From Paracoccaceae bacterium (GTDB lineage Bacteria; Pseudomonadota; Alphaproteobacteria; Rhodobacterales; Rhodobacteraceae): DNA of 64,000 nucleotides. Within the stretch, counting starts at the first letter, position 1, and each line of letters starts with the position of its first letter. The stretch is from NCBI GenBank assembly GCA_958296035.1, contig OY282431.1, positions 1,987,001-2,051,000 on the forward strand, read 5' to 3'. Below are positions 50,079 to 59,932 of this stretch, in pieces. The notes beneath the pieces were generated by a model. That model saw only the letters and a program-made list of their open reading frames with translations. It was not told the DNA's origin and did no database searches. A program made the translations under genes and the position numbers.

Positions 50079-50810
50079 TCACACACCGGAACGAAAACGC
50101 ACCAACGCTTTCCGTACCCTGTGGAGCACCTTGACCTCGGCAACAGTAAAGTCAAGTCGCATGAACATATTGTGCAGGAACATCCTTAGTGCATCTGAAT
50201 TGGTGTCGAAGCGAAAGAAATCACTCCGGTCAAGGTCGGCTTCGAAATGCCCTGCCAGCACTTTCTTGTCTGCCTGGGTTGCCACCTGGTGAATAGCCTT
50301 GTCCTTTTCTCCGTCAATCGGCCCGATCCCTTGACGATACCACTCATAGGCAACAATCAGCGCACAGTGTGCCAGATTGAGCGAAGAAAACCGTGGATTT
50401 GCGGGCACCTCTACGATTGCGTTAGCGCCGGTCAAATCCTGATTTGTCAGGCCCGTGCTTTCCGGACCAAAGAGCACAGCCACCCGGCACCCGGATGCGA
50501 TTTGCCGAGCCGCCAGATCCATTGCCTGGCTCGGAGTCAGAACTGGTTTCGAGAGGTTTCGCCCCCTTGCCGAGGTCGCATAGACATAGTTATACGGCTT
50601 CAGGGCAGCATCCAAATCCTCATAGACCTGGGCGTGGTCCAGAATCCTGCCGGCACCGCTTGCTCGGGCCACGGCATCGGGATTCAGCCAGCCAGCAGTC
50701 GGTTGAACAAGTCGCATGTCGGCAATATCGAAGTTCAGCATGGCCCGCGCCGCGGACCCAAGATTCTGCCCGAGCTGCGGACGCACAAAGACGAATGCCG
50801 GTCTGCCCAC
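50079..50810 (-). CDS. trmJ: tRNA (cytidine/uridine-32-2'-O-)-methyltransferase TrmJ
   Basis: 243 aa SPOUT methyltransferase. FVFVRPQLGQNLGSAARAML, YVYATSARGRNLSKPVLTP, VAVLFGPESTGLTNQDL and VPANPRFSSLNLAHCALIVA are the trefoil-knot blocks. GTG start. Confidence 0.92.
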   Translation of the reverse strand: MGRPAFVFVRPQLGQNLGSAARAMLNFDIADMRLVQPTAGWLNPDAVARASGAGRILDHAQVYEDLDAALKPYNYVYATSARGRNLSKPVLTPSQAMDLAARQIASGCRVAVLFGPESTGLTNQDLTGANAIVEVPANPRFSSLNLAHCALIVAYEWYRQGIGPIDGEKDKAIHQVATQADKKVLAGHFEADLDRSDFFRFDTNSDALRMFLHNMFMRLDFTVAEVKVLHRVRKALVRFRSGV

Positions 50811-51126
50811 ACTCTTCTCCCAGCCCTACCAGGTCAAGTGTCCTTTAGCCCCATTGTGGCACCGATGATATCGGGACAATGCCACCTGCGAGGCTTCATG
50901 TGGCAGCCAACTCCACCTTGGGGCAAGGCTGACCACCTCAGTGACGCCTACCCTATCACAGTCATGCAGTTCGTTGACAAGCGCCTCGTTTTGATGACAA
51001 TTGTATCTTGAATGGCAGAGACCTCTTTGTAGGCCGCAAACGGGGTCGGACCACAGAAACCGGAGGTTCCACCGTGCACTTGTTCCCAGCACCCGTAACT
51101 GATTGCTGACCCCGGCAAGAGCTCGA
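50811..51126. other. Divergent intergenic region trmJ/gmk
   Basis: 316 bp between divergent genes. No ORF recognised; must contain the two promoters. A TTG frame start at 51103 would extend gmk by eight residues. Confidence 0.45.
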
Positions 51127-51771
51127 ATGGAGGACATTCACCGCAAAGGGTTGCTGATCATTCTCTCTTCGCCATCGGGTACAGGCAAGACAACTCTTGC
51201 CCGGAAGCTGGTTGAATGGGACAGTTCAATCAGGATTTCGATTTCCGCTACAACTCGCCAGCCGAGGGATGGCGAGGAGCATGGAAGAGAATATTACTTC
51301 GTTTCACAGCGCGAGTTTGCAACCGACATTGATCGGGGCAGGTTTCTGGAACATGCCAAGGTCTTCGGGAACTGGTACGGTTCACCGGCGAGTTTTGTAG
51401 AACGCTGGGTCGGTTGCCAGCACGATGTGCTTTTCGATATCGACTGGCAGGGTGGCAACCAGCTTCGCAAATCGCATTTTGCAGAAGACACGGTTTCTAT
51501 TTTCGTTCTGCCACCTTCCATTGATGAGCTGGTTCGCCGGCTTCGTGAGCGTGGCCGTGATTCCGAGCGAGTGCTGGTCCAGCGAATGGAAATGTGCCGT
51601 GACGAAATCAGCCACTGGTCGGATTATGATTTCGTACTGATTAACAATCGCCTCGACGAAGTCCTCGCGCAGATCAAGAATATCGTCAAAGCCGAACGCC
51701 TCAAACGCCGACGCCAGTGCTTTCTCGGAAACTTCGTGGGCGAACTCAATCAGCAACTAGAGCAGCGATAG
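51127..51771 (+). CDS. gmk: Guanylate kinase
   Basis: 214 aa. LLIILSSPSGTGKTTLARKL (P-loop), ISISATTRQPRDGEEHGREY (GMP site), DVLFDIDWQGGNQLRK, and VLPPSIDELVRRLRERGRDS (lid). ATP-dependent phosphorylation of GMP. Start ATG 51127. The next gene begins three bases after the stop, indicating an operon. Confidence 0.96.
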   Translation: MEDIHRKGLLIILSSPSGTGKTTLARKLVEWDSSIRISISATTRQPRDGEEHGREYYFVSQREFATDIDRGRFLEHAKVFGNWYGSPASFVERWVGCQHDVLFDIDWQGGNQLRKSHFAEDTVSIFVLPPSIDELVRRLRERGRDSERVLVQRMEMCRDEISHWSDYDFVLINNRLDEVLAQIKNIVKAERLKRRRQCFLGNFVGELNQQLEQR

Positions 51772-51774
51772 TTC

Positions 51775-52305
51775 ATGCCGGTTTATGCCATCGACAATGT
51801 TTCTCCGAGCCTCCCCGCCAAGAGTGCTTACTGGATTGCGCCGGACGCAAACATAATTGGCAATGTCATCATTGGAAGACACGTATCGATTTGGTTTGGG
51901 TCGACGCTGCGCGGTGACAATGAGCCCATCAGGATTGGAGAGGGATCCAATATTCAGGAAAATTGTGTGCTTCATACCGACATGGGCTTCCCGTTGACAG
52001 TTGGGCATGACTGTACGGTGGGACACATGGCGCTATTGCATGGATGTTCGCTGGGGAATGGTTGCCTGATCGGCATGGGTGCGACGGTTTTGAACGGTGC
52101 CGTTATTGGCGAGGAAGCAGTAATCGCCGCAGGTGCCCTTGTACCTGAAGGAAAAACCATTGCTCCCCGAACACTCAACATGGGTGTCCCGGCCCGCGTC
52201 ATTCGTACACTGAGCGAGGATGAACTTCGCGAGTACCGTGATCCTGCCGTGCACTACAGGGGCAATATCGCGAGGTACAACAGGTATCTTGTAGAAGTCG
52301 ATTGA
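51775..52305 (+). CDS. Gamma-class carbonic anhydrase family protein
   Basis: 176 aa left-handed beta-helix of YrdA/gamma-CA type. Hexapeptide repeats from PDANIIGNVIIGRHVSIWFG; metal histidines in NCVLHTDMGFPLTVGHDCTVGHMALLHGC are in the expected spacing; then IGMGATVLNGAVIG. Trimeric zinc or iron enzyme or scaffold; activity of YrdA-like members is not always shown. Confidence 0.93.
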   Translation: MPVYAIDNVSPSLPAKSAYWIAPDANIIGNVIIGRHVSIWFGSTLRGDNEPIRIGEGSNIQENCVLHTDMGFPLTVGHDCTVGHMALLHGCSLGNGCLIGMGATVLNGAVIGEEAVIAAGALVPEGKTIAPRTLNMGVPARVIRTLSEDELREYRDPAVHYRGNIARYNRYLVEVD

Positions 52306-53014
52306 CGCCCATGAGTATTCCGGCACAACCGCGCTTGCAGGACAGGTTTCGATGCTTTCATGAGACCGGCAACCCGGTCATCGACTTGCAGCCATGATAG
52401 TTGAAGAACCTGCAAATGTTGGTGCAAAGAAGTACGTTTCCTGTGCTTTCGCCGATGCGCCTTCTTCCCCTGACTACTTCCCGACTCGCTCGGAGCCCAT
52501 AACTCGTCCGCTCTTCAGGTCAGCCCAGCTACATGCAGCGGGTGGTTGCAATTGCGAATTGTTTGCGCAACCGCGGACTTCCTGGCTTTCAGTATGCTGT
52601 CTTGCTGACTATTGGCATGGGGCCCTTGCATCCGCGTCGAACCATGCGATGACTTCACACACCGGAGATTTCGATTTGTCTTGCACTGATGTCGTCAGGC
52701 CGGTGTCAGCCATTGCAGCACTCTCCAGTGATTCAACTCGGCGTTCCTGTGTCACGGGGCAGCATTGAAGACAGCAAGTGCCTTGTGAAGTTGGGAATCC
52801 TGAGCTTGCGGGCCAACATTTGTTTTGAACTCCGGGAGGCAAGATATCGGTGTCAATTCGGTGCGACGCAATGAACAAAGATGTTTCATCGGTCGAATGT
52901 TCGTCCGTAAACCCTTTTCACGCACCTGCGGGAAAGGTCGCTGCTCAACCGCCTTACGGCCAGGTCCATGGCTGGTTGAGACGCAAGCGTTAACTGCAAG
53001 GGGGTTGCAAGCCA
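52306..53014. other. Long region without a recognisable gene
   Basis: 709 bp between the gamma-CA and DUF3553 genes. A 28-codon frame from ATG 52311 (MSIPAQPRLQDRFRCFHETG) is short. Longer frames (52394-52768 plus, 52752-53015 minus) look non-coding. Could be a decayed gene. Confidence 0.4.
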
Positions 53015-53242
53015 ATGCAACTTGAAAACCAGTTTCTCGAACCTGGCCAGACTGTCTTCAATCCAGCTCGGGCAGATTGGGGGGTCGGTCAAATCCAGTC
53101 AATTGACGGAAACCGAATTACGGCAAATTTTGAGAATGCCGGCAAACTGGTCCTGGACGGCCGCGCGGTCGCTCTTGAGGAGTGCGGCGAAGATCATCAC
53201 CCGTCGCTTCATGGTTCTCCTCTGGTTGGCGAGGAGGTGTAA
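53015..53242 (+). CDS. DUF3553 family protein
   Basis: 75 aa. FLEPGQTVFNPARADWGVGQ followed by IQSIDGNRITANFENAGK is the DUF3553 core, a small SH3/CarD-like fold found mainly in alphaproteobacteria. Purine-rich AAGGGGG lies upstream. Function unknown; this fold often binds nucleic acid or RNA polymerase in related families. Confidence 0.85.
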   Translation: MQLENQFLEPGQTVFNPARADWGVGQIQSIDGNRITANFENAGKLVLDGRAVALEECGEDHHPSLHGSPLVGEEV

Positions 53243-53366
53243 TGAGCCTTTACAGAAGTTGCCACAACAAACCCGCCAGGCGATCTATTGGCGGGTTAGA
53301 ATATGGCCCGAGTCCTGCCAGTCCCCGTGCAGTGCCACTTGCAGATTCACCGGGTGGTCTGGCAAG

Positions 53367-54149
53367 ATGACAAGCAAGAACCGCAATCTCAAGGTCCGCC
53401 TTGCTGATTCCGAACATGATGTGCTGGCAGCCCAGCGACTAAGATACAATGTGTTCGTACGGGAACTCGGTGCTGGCGGTCCCGGAGTGAATCATCAACT
53501 AGAAACCGAAAGCGACAGTTTCGACGCGTGGTCCGAGCACTTGTTGCTCATTGATACCGGTATCCCGGAGGACACCCTCGATTATGTAGTTGGCGTATAT
53601 CGGCTCTTGCGCAGTGAAGTCGCCAGTCGCAAGGGAGGTTTCTATTCAAGTACCGAGTTTGATCTTTCTCCCCTCCTCGCACTGGGAAGACCCCAGGTCG
53701 AGTTGGGGCGAACATGCGTTCATGCGGATTATCGTGGCGGGGCTTCAATGTATCTCCTGTGGAATGGTCTGGCCAACTATGTATTGAAACACGAAATCGA
53801 GATCATGTTTGGCACAGCTAGCTTCATAGGCACAGCAGTGCGGGAGTTGACTCTTCCACTTTCCTATCTTCACCATTGTCATCTCGCGCCGCCGGAGTTA
53901 CGTGTCATGGTTCATGCCGAACACGCGGCAAGCGTCGAAATCTTGCCCAGGACGAAGATTGACAAGCGAAAGGCGACCAGGCAACTTCCGTCGCTGATAC
54001 GAGCCTATTTGCGGCTTGGCGGCTTTATCGGCTCCGGTGCCTATGTTGATCGAGACTTCAACACCGTCGACGTCTGCCTGGTCATGGACACCGTGAGAAT
54101 GAATGCCCAGCGCCGTGACTACTATGAGCGCAGCTGGAGCAAGGATTGA
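53367..54149 (+). CDS. olsB: L-ornithine N-alpha-acyltransferase OlsB
   Basis: 260 aa GNAT-type acyltransferase making lyso-ornithine lipid from ornithine and 3-hydroxyacyl-ACP. LKVRLADSEHDVLAAQRLRYNVF..., YVVGVYRLLR, FYSSTEFDLSPLL, ELGRTCVHADYRGG, IEIMFGTASFIGT and IGSGAYVDRDFNTVDVCLVM are the hallmark blocks. The frame is open upstream to 53022, overlapping DUF3553, but OlsB sequence begins at ATG 53367. Overlaps olsA by four bases. Confidence 0.92.
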   Translation: MTSKNRNLKVRLADSEHDVLAAQRLRYNVFVRELGAGGPGVNHQLETESDSFDAWSEHLLLIDTGIPEDTLDYVVGVYRLLRSEVASRKGGFYSSTEFDLSPLLALGRPQVELGRTCVHADYRGGASMYLLWNGLANYVLKHEIEIMFGTASFIGTAVRELTLPLSYLHHCHLAPPELRVMVHAEHAASVEILPRTKIDKRKATRQLPSLIRAYLRLGGFIGSGAYVDRDFNTVDVCLVMDTVRMNAQRRDYYERSWSKD

Positions 54150-54964
54150 GCGCTGGCAGCGTGTCTTCGGAGCCTTCAGCGCGCCATTACGGAATCGCCG
54201 GAAAGGCAAGATTCGTAGCGCGTTTCATTGCAATGTTCGTGGTGATTTATGGCCTGTTGCTAGGGTTCTGGATTGTACGTGCATTCGAATGGCCGTTTGG
54301 TCGACCACTTTCACCGTTTATCACATCGCTTGTTTGCCGCTTATGCCTGTCAATTCTTGGAATTGAGCTGCGTTTGACTGGCCAGCCAATGCGCCGGCCT
54401 GGTGGTGTGGTTGCCAATCACTCCTCGTGGCTCGACATTTTCGTTCTCAACGCAACTCAACAGGTCTGCTTTGTTTCCAAGGCAGAAGTTCGTGGGTGGC
54501 TAGGAATTGGCATTCTCGCTCGTTCCACCGGTACGGTTTTCATCGAACGAAAAATGCGTCAGGCTCGGGCGCAGCAGGCTGTTCTAGCCGAGAGACTGGG
54601 GAAAGGGGACAAGTTGCTCTTCTTCCCGGAGGGCACCAGCACTGATGGAATGGGCGTCATGCCATTCAAATCGGCACTGTTTGCAGCCTTCTTCGATCCA
54701 ATGATCCACAGCAAGATGTACATCCAGCCAATTTCGGTTTCCTACCACGCGCCCAACGGCGAACCGAGAGATTTTTTCAGCTGGTTTGGTGACATGGAAA
54801 TGTTTCCCCACCTCGCCAAGGTGTTGACTGCGCCCGGCGGTGGACATGTGGAACTGGTGTTTCACCAGCCATTGCCTGCCCGAGACTTTTCCGGAAGGAA
54901 GGAATTGGCCCGCCACTGCGAAGAACTGGTGCGCACAGGCATGATCCCGAGGTCTGATGCCTGA
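54146..54964 (+). CDS. olsA: Lyso-ornithine lipid acyltransferase OlsA
   Basis: 272 aa PlsC-type O-acyltransferase. One N-terminal membrane segment (MFVVIYGLLLGFWIV), catalytic HX4D in VVANHSSWLDIFVLN, VFIERKMRQARA, and the LLFFPEGTSTDG block. TTG start inside the olsB stop. Together with OlsB it makes ornithine lipids, membrane lipids without phosphate. Confidence 0.92.
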   Translation: MSAGSVSSEPSARHYGIAGKARFVARFIAMFVVIYGLLLGFWIVRAFEWPFGRPLSPFITSLVCRLCLSILGIELRLTGQPMRRPGGVVANHSSWLDIFVLNATQQVCFVSKAEVRGWLGIGILARSTGTVFIERKMRQARAQQAVLAERLGKGDKLLFFPEGTSTDGMGVMPFKSALFAAFFDPMIHSKMYIQPISVSYHAPNGEPRDFFSWFGDMEMFPHLAKVLTAPGGGHVELVFHQPLPARDFSGRKELARHCEELVRTGMIPRSDA

Positions 54965-55105
54965 CAGTATCCTGGCCAGGCGCGTACGCAGGCGACCGCC
55001 GTCAACTTCCCCGATGGTGCCCGGGCACGTCTACAACCCAACAAGACCGCCTGGGGTCCGGTCTGGACAGGTGGATCGTCGCCGAGATTCATCCCGTCCA
55101 TTTGG

Positions 55106-56452
55106 CTAGTGAAGTGCCCGGAGTTCCTCCGCTACGAGAAATGCAAGTTCCAGTGCCTGGGACGAGTTGAGCCTCGGGTCGCATGCTGTATGGTATCTGT
55201 CGCCCAAATTCTCGTCAGAGACCGCACTGACTCCTCCGGTGCACTCGGTTACGTCCTTGCCCGTCATCTCACAATGCACGCCACCGGGGTATGTCCCCTC
55301 GGCCCTGTGAATTGCAAAAAACTCGCGAACCTCGCCCAGAATGCTCTCGAATCGCCTGGTCTTGTAGCCGCTCGCGGCCTTGACGGTGTTGCCGTGCATT
55401 GGGTCGCAGGCCCAAACGACCTTGGCACCCTCTTCGGACACGGCACTGATCAGCGCGGGCAGATACTCTGCGACCTTATTGCGACCGAAGCGGGCAATCA
55501 GGGTAATTCGTCCAGGATCGTTGTTGGGGTTCAGCTTGTGTAGCAAGACCTTGAGTTCGTCAGGAGAAATCGACGGTCCACACTTGATGCCAAGCGGATT
55601 CATGACCCCTCTGCAGAATTCTACATGGGCTCCATCCGGCTGCCTGGTCCGGTCGCCTATCCATATCAGATGTCCGGAACCGGCCACATTTCTTCCCGAC
55701 AATGAGTCGACTCGGCACAACGCTTCCTCGTATTCAAGCAACAGTGCTTCGTGACTGGTGTAGAAGTCGACGCGCTTGAGGCTGCTTATGTTGCTTGAAT
55801 TCAGACCTGCGGCCTCCATGAAGTCGAGCGCGTCGGTAATGCGTGCGGCGAGCTCACGGTATTTGTGAATTTCGTTCCTGCTGGTGAACTCAAGGGTCCA
55901 GGTATGCACCCGATGAATGTCTGCATATCCTCCCTGACTGAATGCACGCAACAGATTAATCGTGGCCGCCGACTGGGAATAGGCTCGCAGCATGCGATCA
56001 GGAACCGGGGTTCGCGCCGCAACCGTGAATTCCAGATCGTTAATGATGTCGCCGCGGTAACTCGGCAACTCAATCCCATTTCGTGTTTCAGTCGGTGCAG
56101 AACGCGGCTTTGCAAATTGACCCGCTATGCGGCCGATCTTGACGACCGAACACTTGGCGCCAAAAGTCAGTACCACTGCCATTTGCAAGAGGACGCGAAA
56201 TGTATCACGGATTGTGTCAGCACTGTACTCCTGAAAGCTCTCGGCGCAGTCTCCGCCCTGCAACAAGAATGCACGCCCCTCGCATACTTCGCCAAGTTTG
56301 TGCTTCAGTTGACTGACTTCGCCCGCAAACACGAGCGGAGGGCTCTTCAGCAGGCGAGCTTCTGCGGTTGACAGCAGGTCGGCATCCGGCCAGTCTGGCA
56401 TCTGTACCCGCGGAAAGTCGCGCCAGCCAGATTTATTCCAAGCCTCGGACAT
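55106..56452 (-). CDS. aroG: DAHP synthase, class II
   Basis: 448 aa 3-deoxy-7-phosphoheptulonate synthase, first step of the shikimate pathway. LLQGGDCAESFQEYSADTIR, KIGRIAGQFAKPRSAPTE, LPSYRGDIINDLEF, FYTSHEALLLEYEEALCR, IWIGDRTRQPDGAHVEF, RFGRNKVAEYLPALI, VWACDPMHGNTVKA and GGVHCEMTGKDVTECTGG are plant/class II blocks with metal Cys, His, Glu and Asp. The frame opens at 56494; ATG 56452 (MSEAWNKSGWRDFP) is the family start. Confidence 0.96.
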   Translation of the reverse strand: MSEAWNKSGWRDFPRVQMPDWPDADLLSTAEARLLKSPPLVFAGEVSQLKHKLGEVCEGRAFLLQGGDCAESFQEYSADTIRDTFRVLLQMAVVLTFGAKCSVVKIGRIAGQFAKPRSAPTETRNGIELPSYRGDIINDLEFTVAARTPVPDRMLRAYSQSAATINLLRAFSQGGYADIHRVHTWTLEFTSRNEIHKYRELAARITDALDFMEAAGLNSSNISSLKRVDFYTSHEALLLEYEEALCRVDSLSGRNVAGSGHLIWIGDRTRQPDGAHVEFCRGVMNPLGIKCGPSISPDELKVLLHKLNPNNDPGRITLIARFGRNKVAEYLPALISAVSEEGAKVVWACDPMHGNTVKAASGYKTRRFESILGEVREFFAIHRAEGTYPGGVHCEMTGKDVTECTGGVSAVSDENLGDRYHTACDPRLNSSQALELAFLVAEELRALH

Positions 56453-56782
56453 CATATTCTCCCAGTGGTGCAGTCTATCGTGATGATTTCTCAATGCACG
56501 TCCGGCACAGCCAGGCCGCGCCGATTAGGCGGCAGCAGTTTGAAACCATGACAAGAACAATGAAGAAATCGCACCGATTAGGCACAGGCTCATTATCAGT
56601 GTCTTCAGTGTATGTCAGGTAGTTTTGCGAAATTGATAACGCAGTCCGGGTGAAAGTTGCCAACCGGACCTGTGACAAGGGATCAAGGACAGATCAATAA
56701 TCTCCGATAATCAGCAGAATTTAAGGTGATCGAAGCAGGGCACCTGGAGGTTAACATAGATTCTGTCTAACCAAACGGTCAA

Positions 56783-59700
56783 TCAATGTAGGCTGTAGGC
56801 CGCCCGCTTGCGGACTCGTCGGAATATCTCCTCGGCCAGATGTTGGTGTGCAGCCGAACGAAAATCGGTGTCCGTCATCACCCTGGCAAAGATCTCTTCG
56901 TTGCCCTCCATGCGTGCAATGAACAGATCGTTCAGCAGACTGTCCAGATAGGCGGTGAAGTTCGTCAAGTTATTGGCACAAGCCACCTCCGCAATGCTCT
57001 CGTCATTTTCCGCCGAAGCGCTTATCTGATCGAAGAACAACTGGTCCGCCTCGGTGAAGTTGGTGCCGAAACGTTCGTTGAGCTGATCAATCAGGCTCGA
57101 AAGTGTCACCTCCTCGTCCTTGGCGGCGGCTGTGCCGACATCGGTCGGCCCCTTCAGGGGGTCTGCCTCGCCCTGCGAGAGGTTGATAGATCCTTTTCCT
57201 ATCTGCTGAAGCCGGAAGTACTGTAGAGCCACCTCATCGTCCAGGTCGAAGGCCTGGCCATCACCTGGCGGCGGGAGTTTCGCCAACAGATTTCTCACGA
57301 AGGCATAGAGGCGTTCAAGATCGGTGTCCTGATAGGGAATGATCTGTGACAGGAATGCGTAGAGGTTTCGATAGGCTGTCAACTGGCCACGAAATTCCTC
57401 CCGCTCTTCTCCCTCGCAATCCTGAAAGCGCTCAACAACAACATCAAGGACGGCGTTCATCTTGCGATGATCGCTCACCGAGTGGGCCCACTTGCCGCGA
57501 TACCAGACTTTGGCAAAAGCGATCACGTCGGAAGGTGTGACTATTGCCCTCTCTAGCAGGCGGTATTGCAATTCCGAAAGGCGGTGCGGGTCGGCGTTCT
57601 CGCCCACCGGGGTCGTTTCATAGTAGGGTTTGAATGCCTTGTAGATGTCATCTTCCTCGTTGGCGAAGTCGAGGACGAAGGTGCGCGATTTGCCAGGCGC
57701 GACGCGGTTGAGCCTCGAGAGCGTCTGAACCGCCTGAACCCCGGCCAGGCGCTTGACCACGTACATCGTCTGTAACATGGGCTGATCAAAGCCGGTCTGA
57801 TACTTCTCTGCGACCAGTAGAACCCGGTATTTGTTGCCTTTGAAGGTTTCAGGAAGTTCGCTTTCGGCAAGGCCGCTGTTCATCGCGACTTCGGTATAGG
57901 AGGATCCGGGGACATCCGGGTCCTCAACAGTGCCCGAGAAGGCCACCAGAGAACGAATGTCGGTATAGCCGTGATCGTTTATGTAGCGGTCGAAGGCAAG
58001 CTTGTACTTCACGGAGGCAAGGCGGGAACCGGTCACAACCATCGCTTTTGCACGCCCACCGAGCTCGTACGTCACGTTTAACCTGAAATGCTCAACGATT
58101 ACATGAACGACCTGCTCAATGTTGACGGGATGGAGTTCCAGGTAGCGCGTCAGCGCCTTTGCTGCCCGCCGGCGAGGCACATCGGGATTGTCTTCGACCT
58201 GTTTGATCAGGCCGAAGAAACGCTTGTAGGTCGTATAGTTCTGGAGGACATCCATGACAAAGCCTTCCTCAATGGCTTGTCGCAAGGTGTACTCATGGAA
58301 GGGAGACGTGCCGGAGGGGCCAGGTTCGTTAAAAAGAACCCTGGTTTTGTATTTCGGTGTGGCGGTGAAAGCGAAGAAGCTCAAGTTCGGCTGTGGGGCG
58401 CGTTGCAGCGCATCGCGCAATACGGCTGCTCTCGCCTCGTCGGAAAGATCGTCGTCCTCCTCATCCGAGAGCTGGGCGGCAATCGCTGCTTCGATCCCTT
58501 CCTTATTGAGCATGCCCCTGAGAGTGGCCGCAGTCTCGCCACTCTGGGATGAATGGGCCTCGTCGACAATGACGGCGAAACGTTTTCCCTCCGTGTTGAT
58601 CTTGACTGTAGACCCCTTCTTCTCAAGGGTCGAGAGTGCCTGCGAGATGAAGGGGAACTTTTGAATGGTCGTGATTACGATTGGAGTGCTCTGGGAAAGC
58701 GCTTTGGCAAGCTGCTGCGTGTTCTCGTCAATTTTCTCGACGACACCGGTCTTGTGTTCGAATTGGTAGATTGTCGATTGCAGTTGTTGGTCGAGTACGC
58801 GCCGGTCGGTCACGACGATGACGGAGTTAAATATCTTTTCGTCGTTCTCGTCGTGAAGGCTGGCCAACCGGTGTGCGAGCCATGCAATCGAGTTTGACTT
58901 GCCGGAACCTGCCGAGTGCTGGATCAGGTAGTTTCGGCCGGCACTGTTGGCCTTCGCGTGTGCGACGAGCTTCCGAACCGCATCAAGCTGGTGATAGCGC
59001 GGAAAGATCATCGTCTCCTTCGGTACGGTGCGCACGCCCTTCGTGGTCTGGACCTGTTTCACCTTTGTTTCGAGGTGCATGAAACGCTGAAGGATCTCCA
59101 GGAGACTGTCGGCCTGTAGCACGTCGTTCCACAGGTAGTGGGTTCTCCAGTTACTCTCGACAGGCGGGTTTCCCGCCCGGTTGTTGTTACCACGGTTGAA
59201 GGGCAGGAAGTTGGTCTCCTTACCTCTCAACCTGGTAGTCATCCATACCTCGTCCGGGTCCACGGCGAAGTGGACCAGGGTACGCCTCTTGAAGTTGAAG
59301 AGTAGGTCACGCTGGTCCCGCGTTTCCATGTACTGGCGAACCGCTTCAGCGGCACGTTGACCGGTCAGCGGGTTTTTGAGTTCGGCAGTGGCTACAGGGA
59401 TACCGTTAACCGCAAGTGTCACGTCAATGGCGCATCGGCGGTTCGTACTATCTGTGTTCTTCATGACCGACGTAAACGCGACCTGGCGTGTGATGGTCAA
59501 TCGGTTCTTAGAATAGTTCTCTACCGCCTCAGGGTTCATGGAAGTGTTTGGTTGGAAAAAAGCCATGCGAAGGGTCTTGCCATAGCACTTGAAGCCGTGG
59601 CGAAGGATGTGTAGCGTGCCCTTGAGTTCAAGTTCTTTCGACAGGTTGTCCAGCACCGTCGCAGCAGTCTTCGACCCAAGATGCGTTACCAGTGCCTGCC

Positions 59701-59860
59701 ACCTGGCTGGTTGGCTCTCCTTCAAGAATTCAGTGACATCGGCAGGAAAGAGGGCAAGTGCTTCGTCAAAGGCGTTTGCATTCCGCTTCTCATAGCCGCC
59801 TGAATTAGTCAGCTCAGATTCAATCGCCGTCTCGAACGCAGTTTCGGTGTGGCTAGGCAT
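56783..59860 (-). CDS. hsdR: Type I restriction enzyme, R subunit
   Basis: 1025 aa translocase-nuclease. N-terminal PD-(D/E)xK nuclease with the E-x-K in VATAELKNPLTGQ; SF2 motor with Walker A QHSAGSGKSNSIAWLAHRL, VIVVTDRRVLDQQLQ, DEAH-type VDEAHSSQSGETA, FTATPKYK, and VLLVAEKYQTGFDQP...SRLNRVAPGKS; C-terminal helical region. Full length. Last gene of hsdM-hsdS-hsdR, 72 bp after hsdS. Confidence 0.95.
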   Translation of the reverse strand: MPSHTETAFETAIESELTNSGGYEKRNANAFDEALALFPADVTEFLKESQPARWQALVTHLGSKTAATVLDNLSKELELKGTLHILRHGFKCYGKTLRMAFFQPNTSMNPEAVENYSKNRLTITRQVAFTSVMKNTDSTNRRCAIDVTLAVNGIPVATAELKNPLTGQRAAEAVRQYMETRDQRDLLFNFKRRTLVHFAVDPDEVWMTTRLRGKETNFLPFNRGNNNRAGNPPVESNWRTHYLWNDVLQADSLLEILQRFMHLETKVKQVQTTKGVRTVPKETMIFPRYHQLDAVRKLVAHAKANSAGRNYLIQHSAGSGKSNSIAWLAHRLASLHDENDEKIFNSVIVVTDRRVLDQQLQSTIYQFEHKTGVVEKIDENTQQLAKALSQSTPIVITTIQKFPFISQALSTLEKKGSTVKINTEGKRFAVIVDEAHSSQSGETAATLRGMLNKEGIEAAIAAQLSDEEDDDLSDEARAAVLRDALQRAPQPNLSFFAFTATPKYKTRVLFNEPGPSGTSPFHEYTLRQAIEEGFVMDVLQNYTTYKRFFGLIKQVEDNPDVPRRRAAKALTRYLELHPVNIEQVVHVIVEHFRLNVTYELGGRAKAMVVTGSRLASVKYKLAFDRYINDHGYTDIRSLVAFSGTVEDPDVPGSSYTEVAMNSGLAESELPETFKGNKYRVLLVAEKYQTGFDQPMLQTMYVVKRLAGVQAVQTLSRLNRVAPGKSRTFVLDFANEEDDIYKAFKPYYETTPVGENADPHRLSELQYRLLERAIVTPSDVIAFAKVWYRGKWAHSVSDHRKMNAVLDVVVERFQDCEGEEREEFRGQLTAYRNLYAFLSQIIPYQDTDLERLYAFVRNLLAKLPPPGDGQAFDLDDEVALQYFRLQQIGKGSINLSQGEADPLKGPTDVGTAAAKDEEVTLSSLIDQLNERFGTNFTEADQLFFDQISASAENDESIAEVACANNLTNFTAYLDSLLNDLFIARMEGNEEIFARVMTDTDFRSAAHQHLAEEIFRRVRKRAAYSLH

Positions 59861-59932
59861 GGACTAAATTCTCGGTGCGGAATTGCTGTGGCGGGTCTTG
59901 TGGGGAGTTGGAGTATGTTGGTACATCGAATG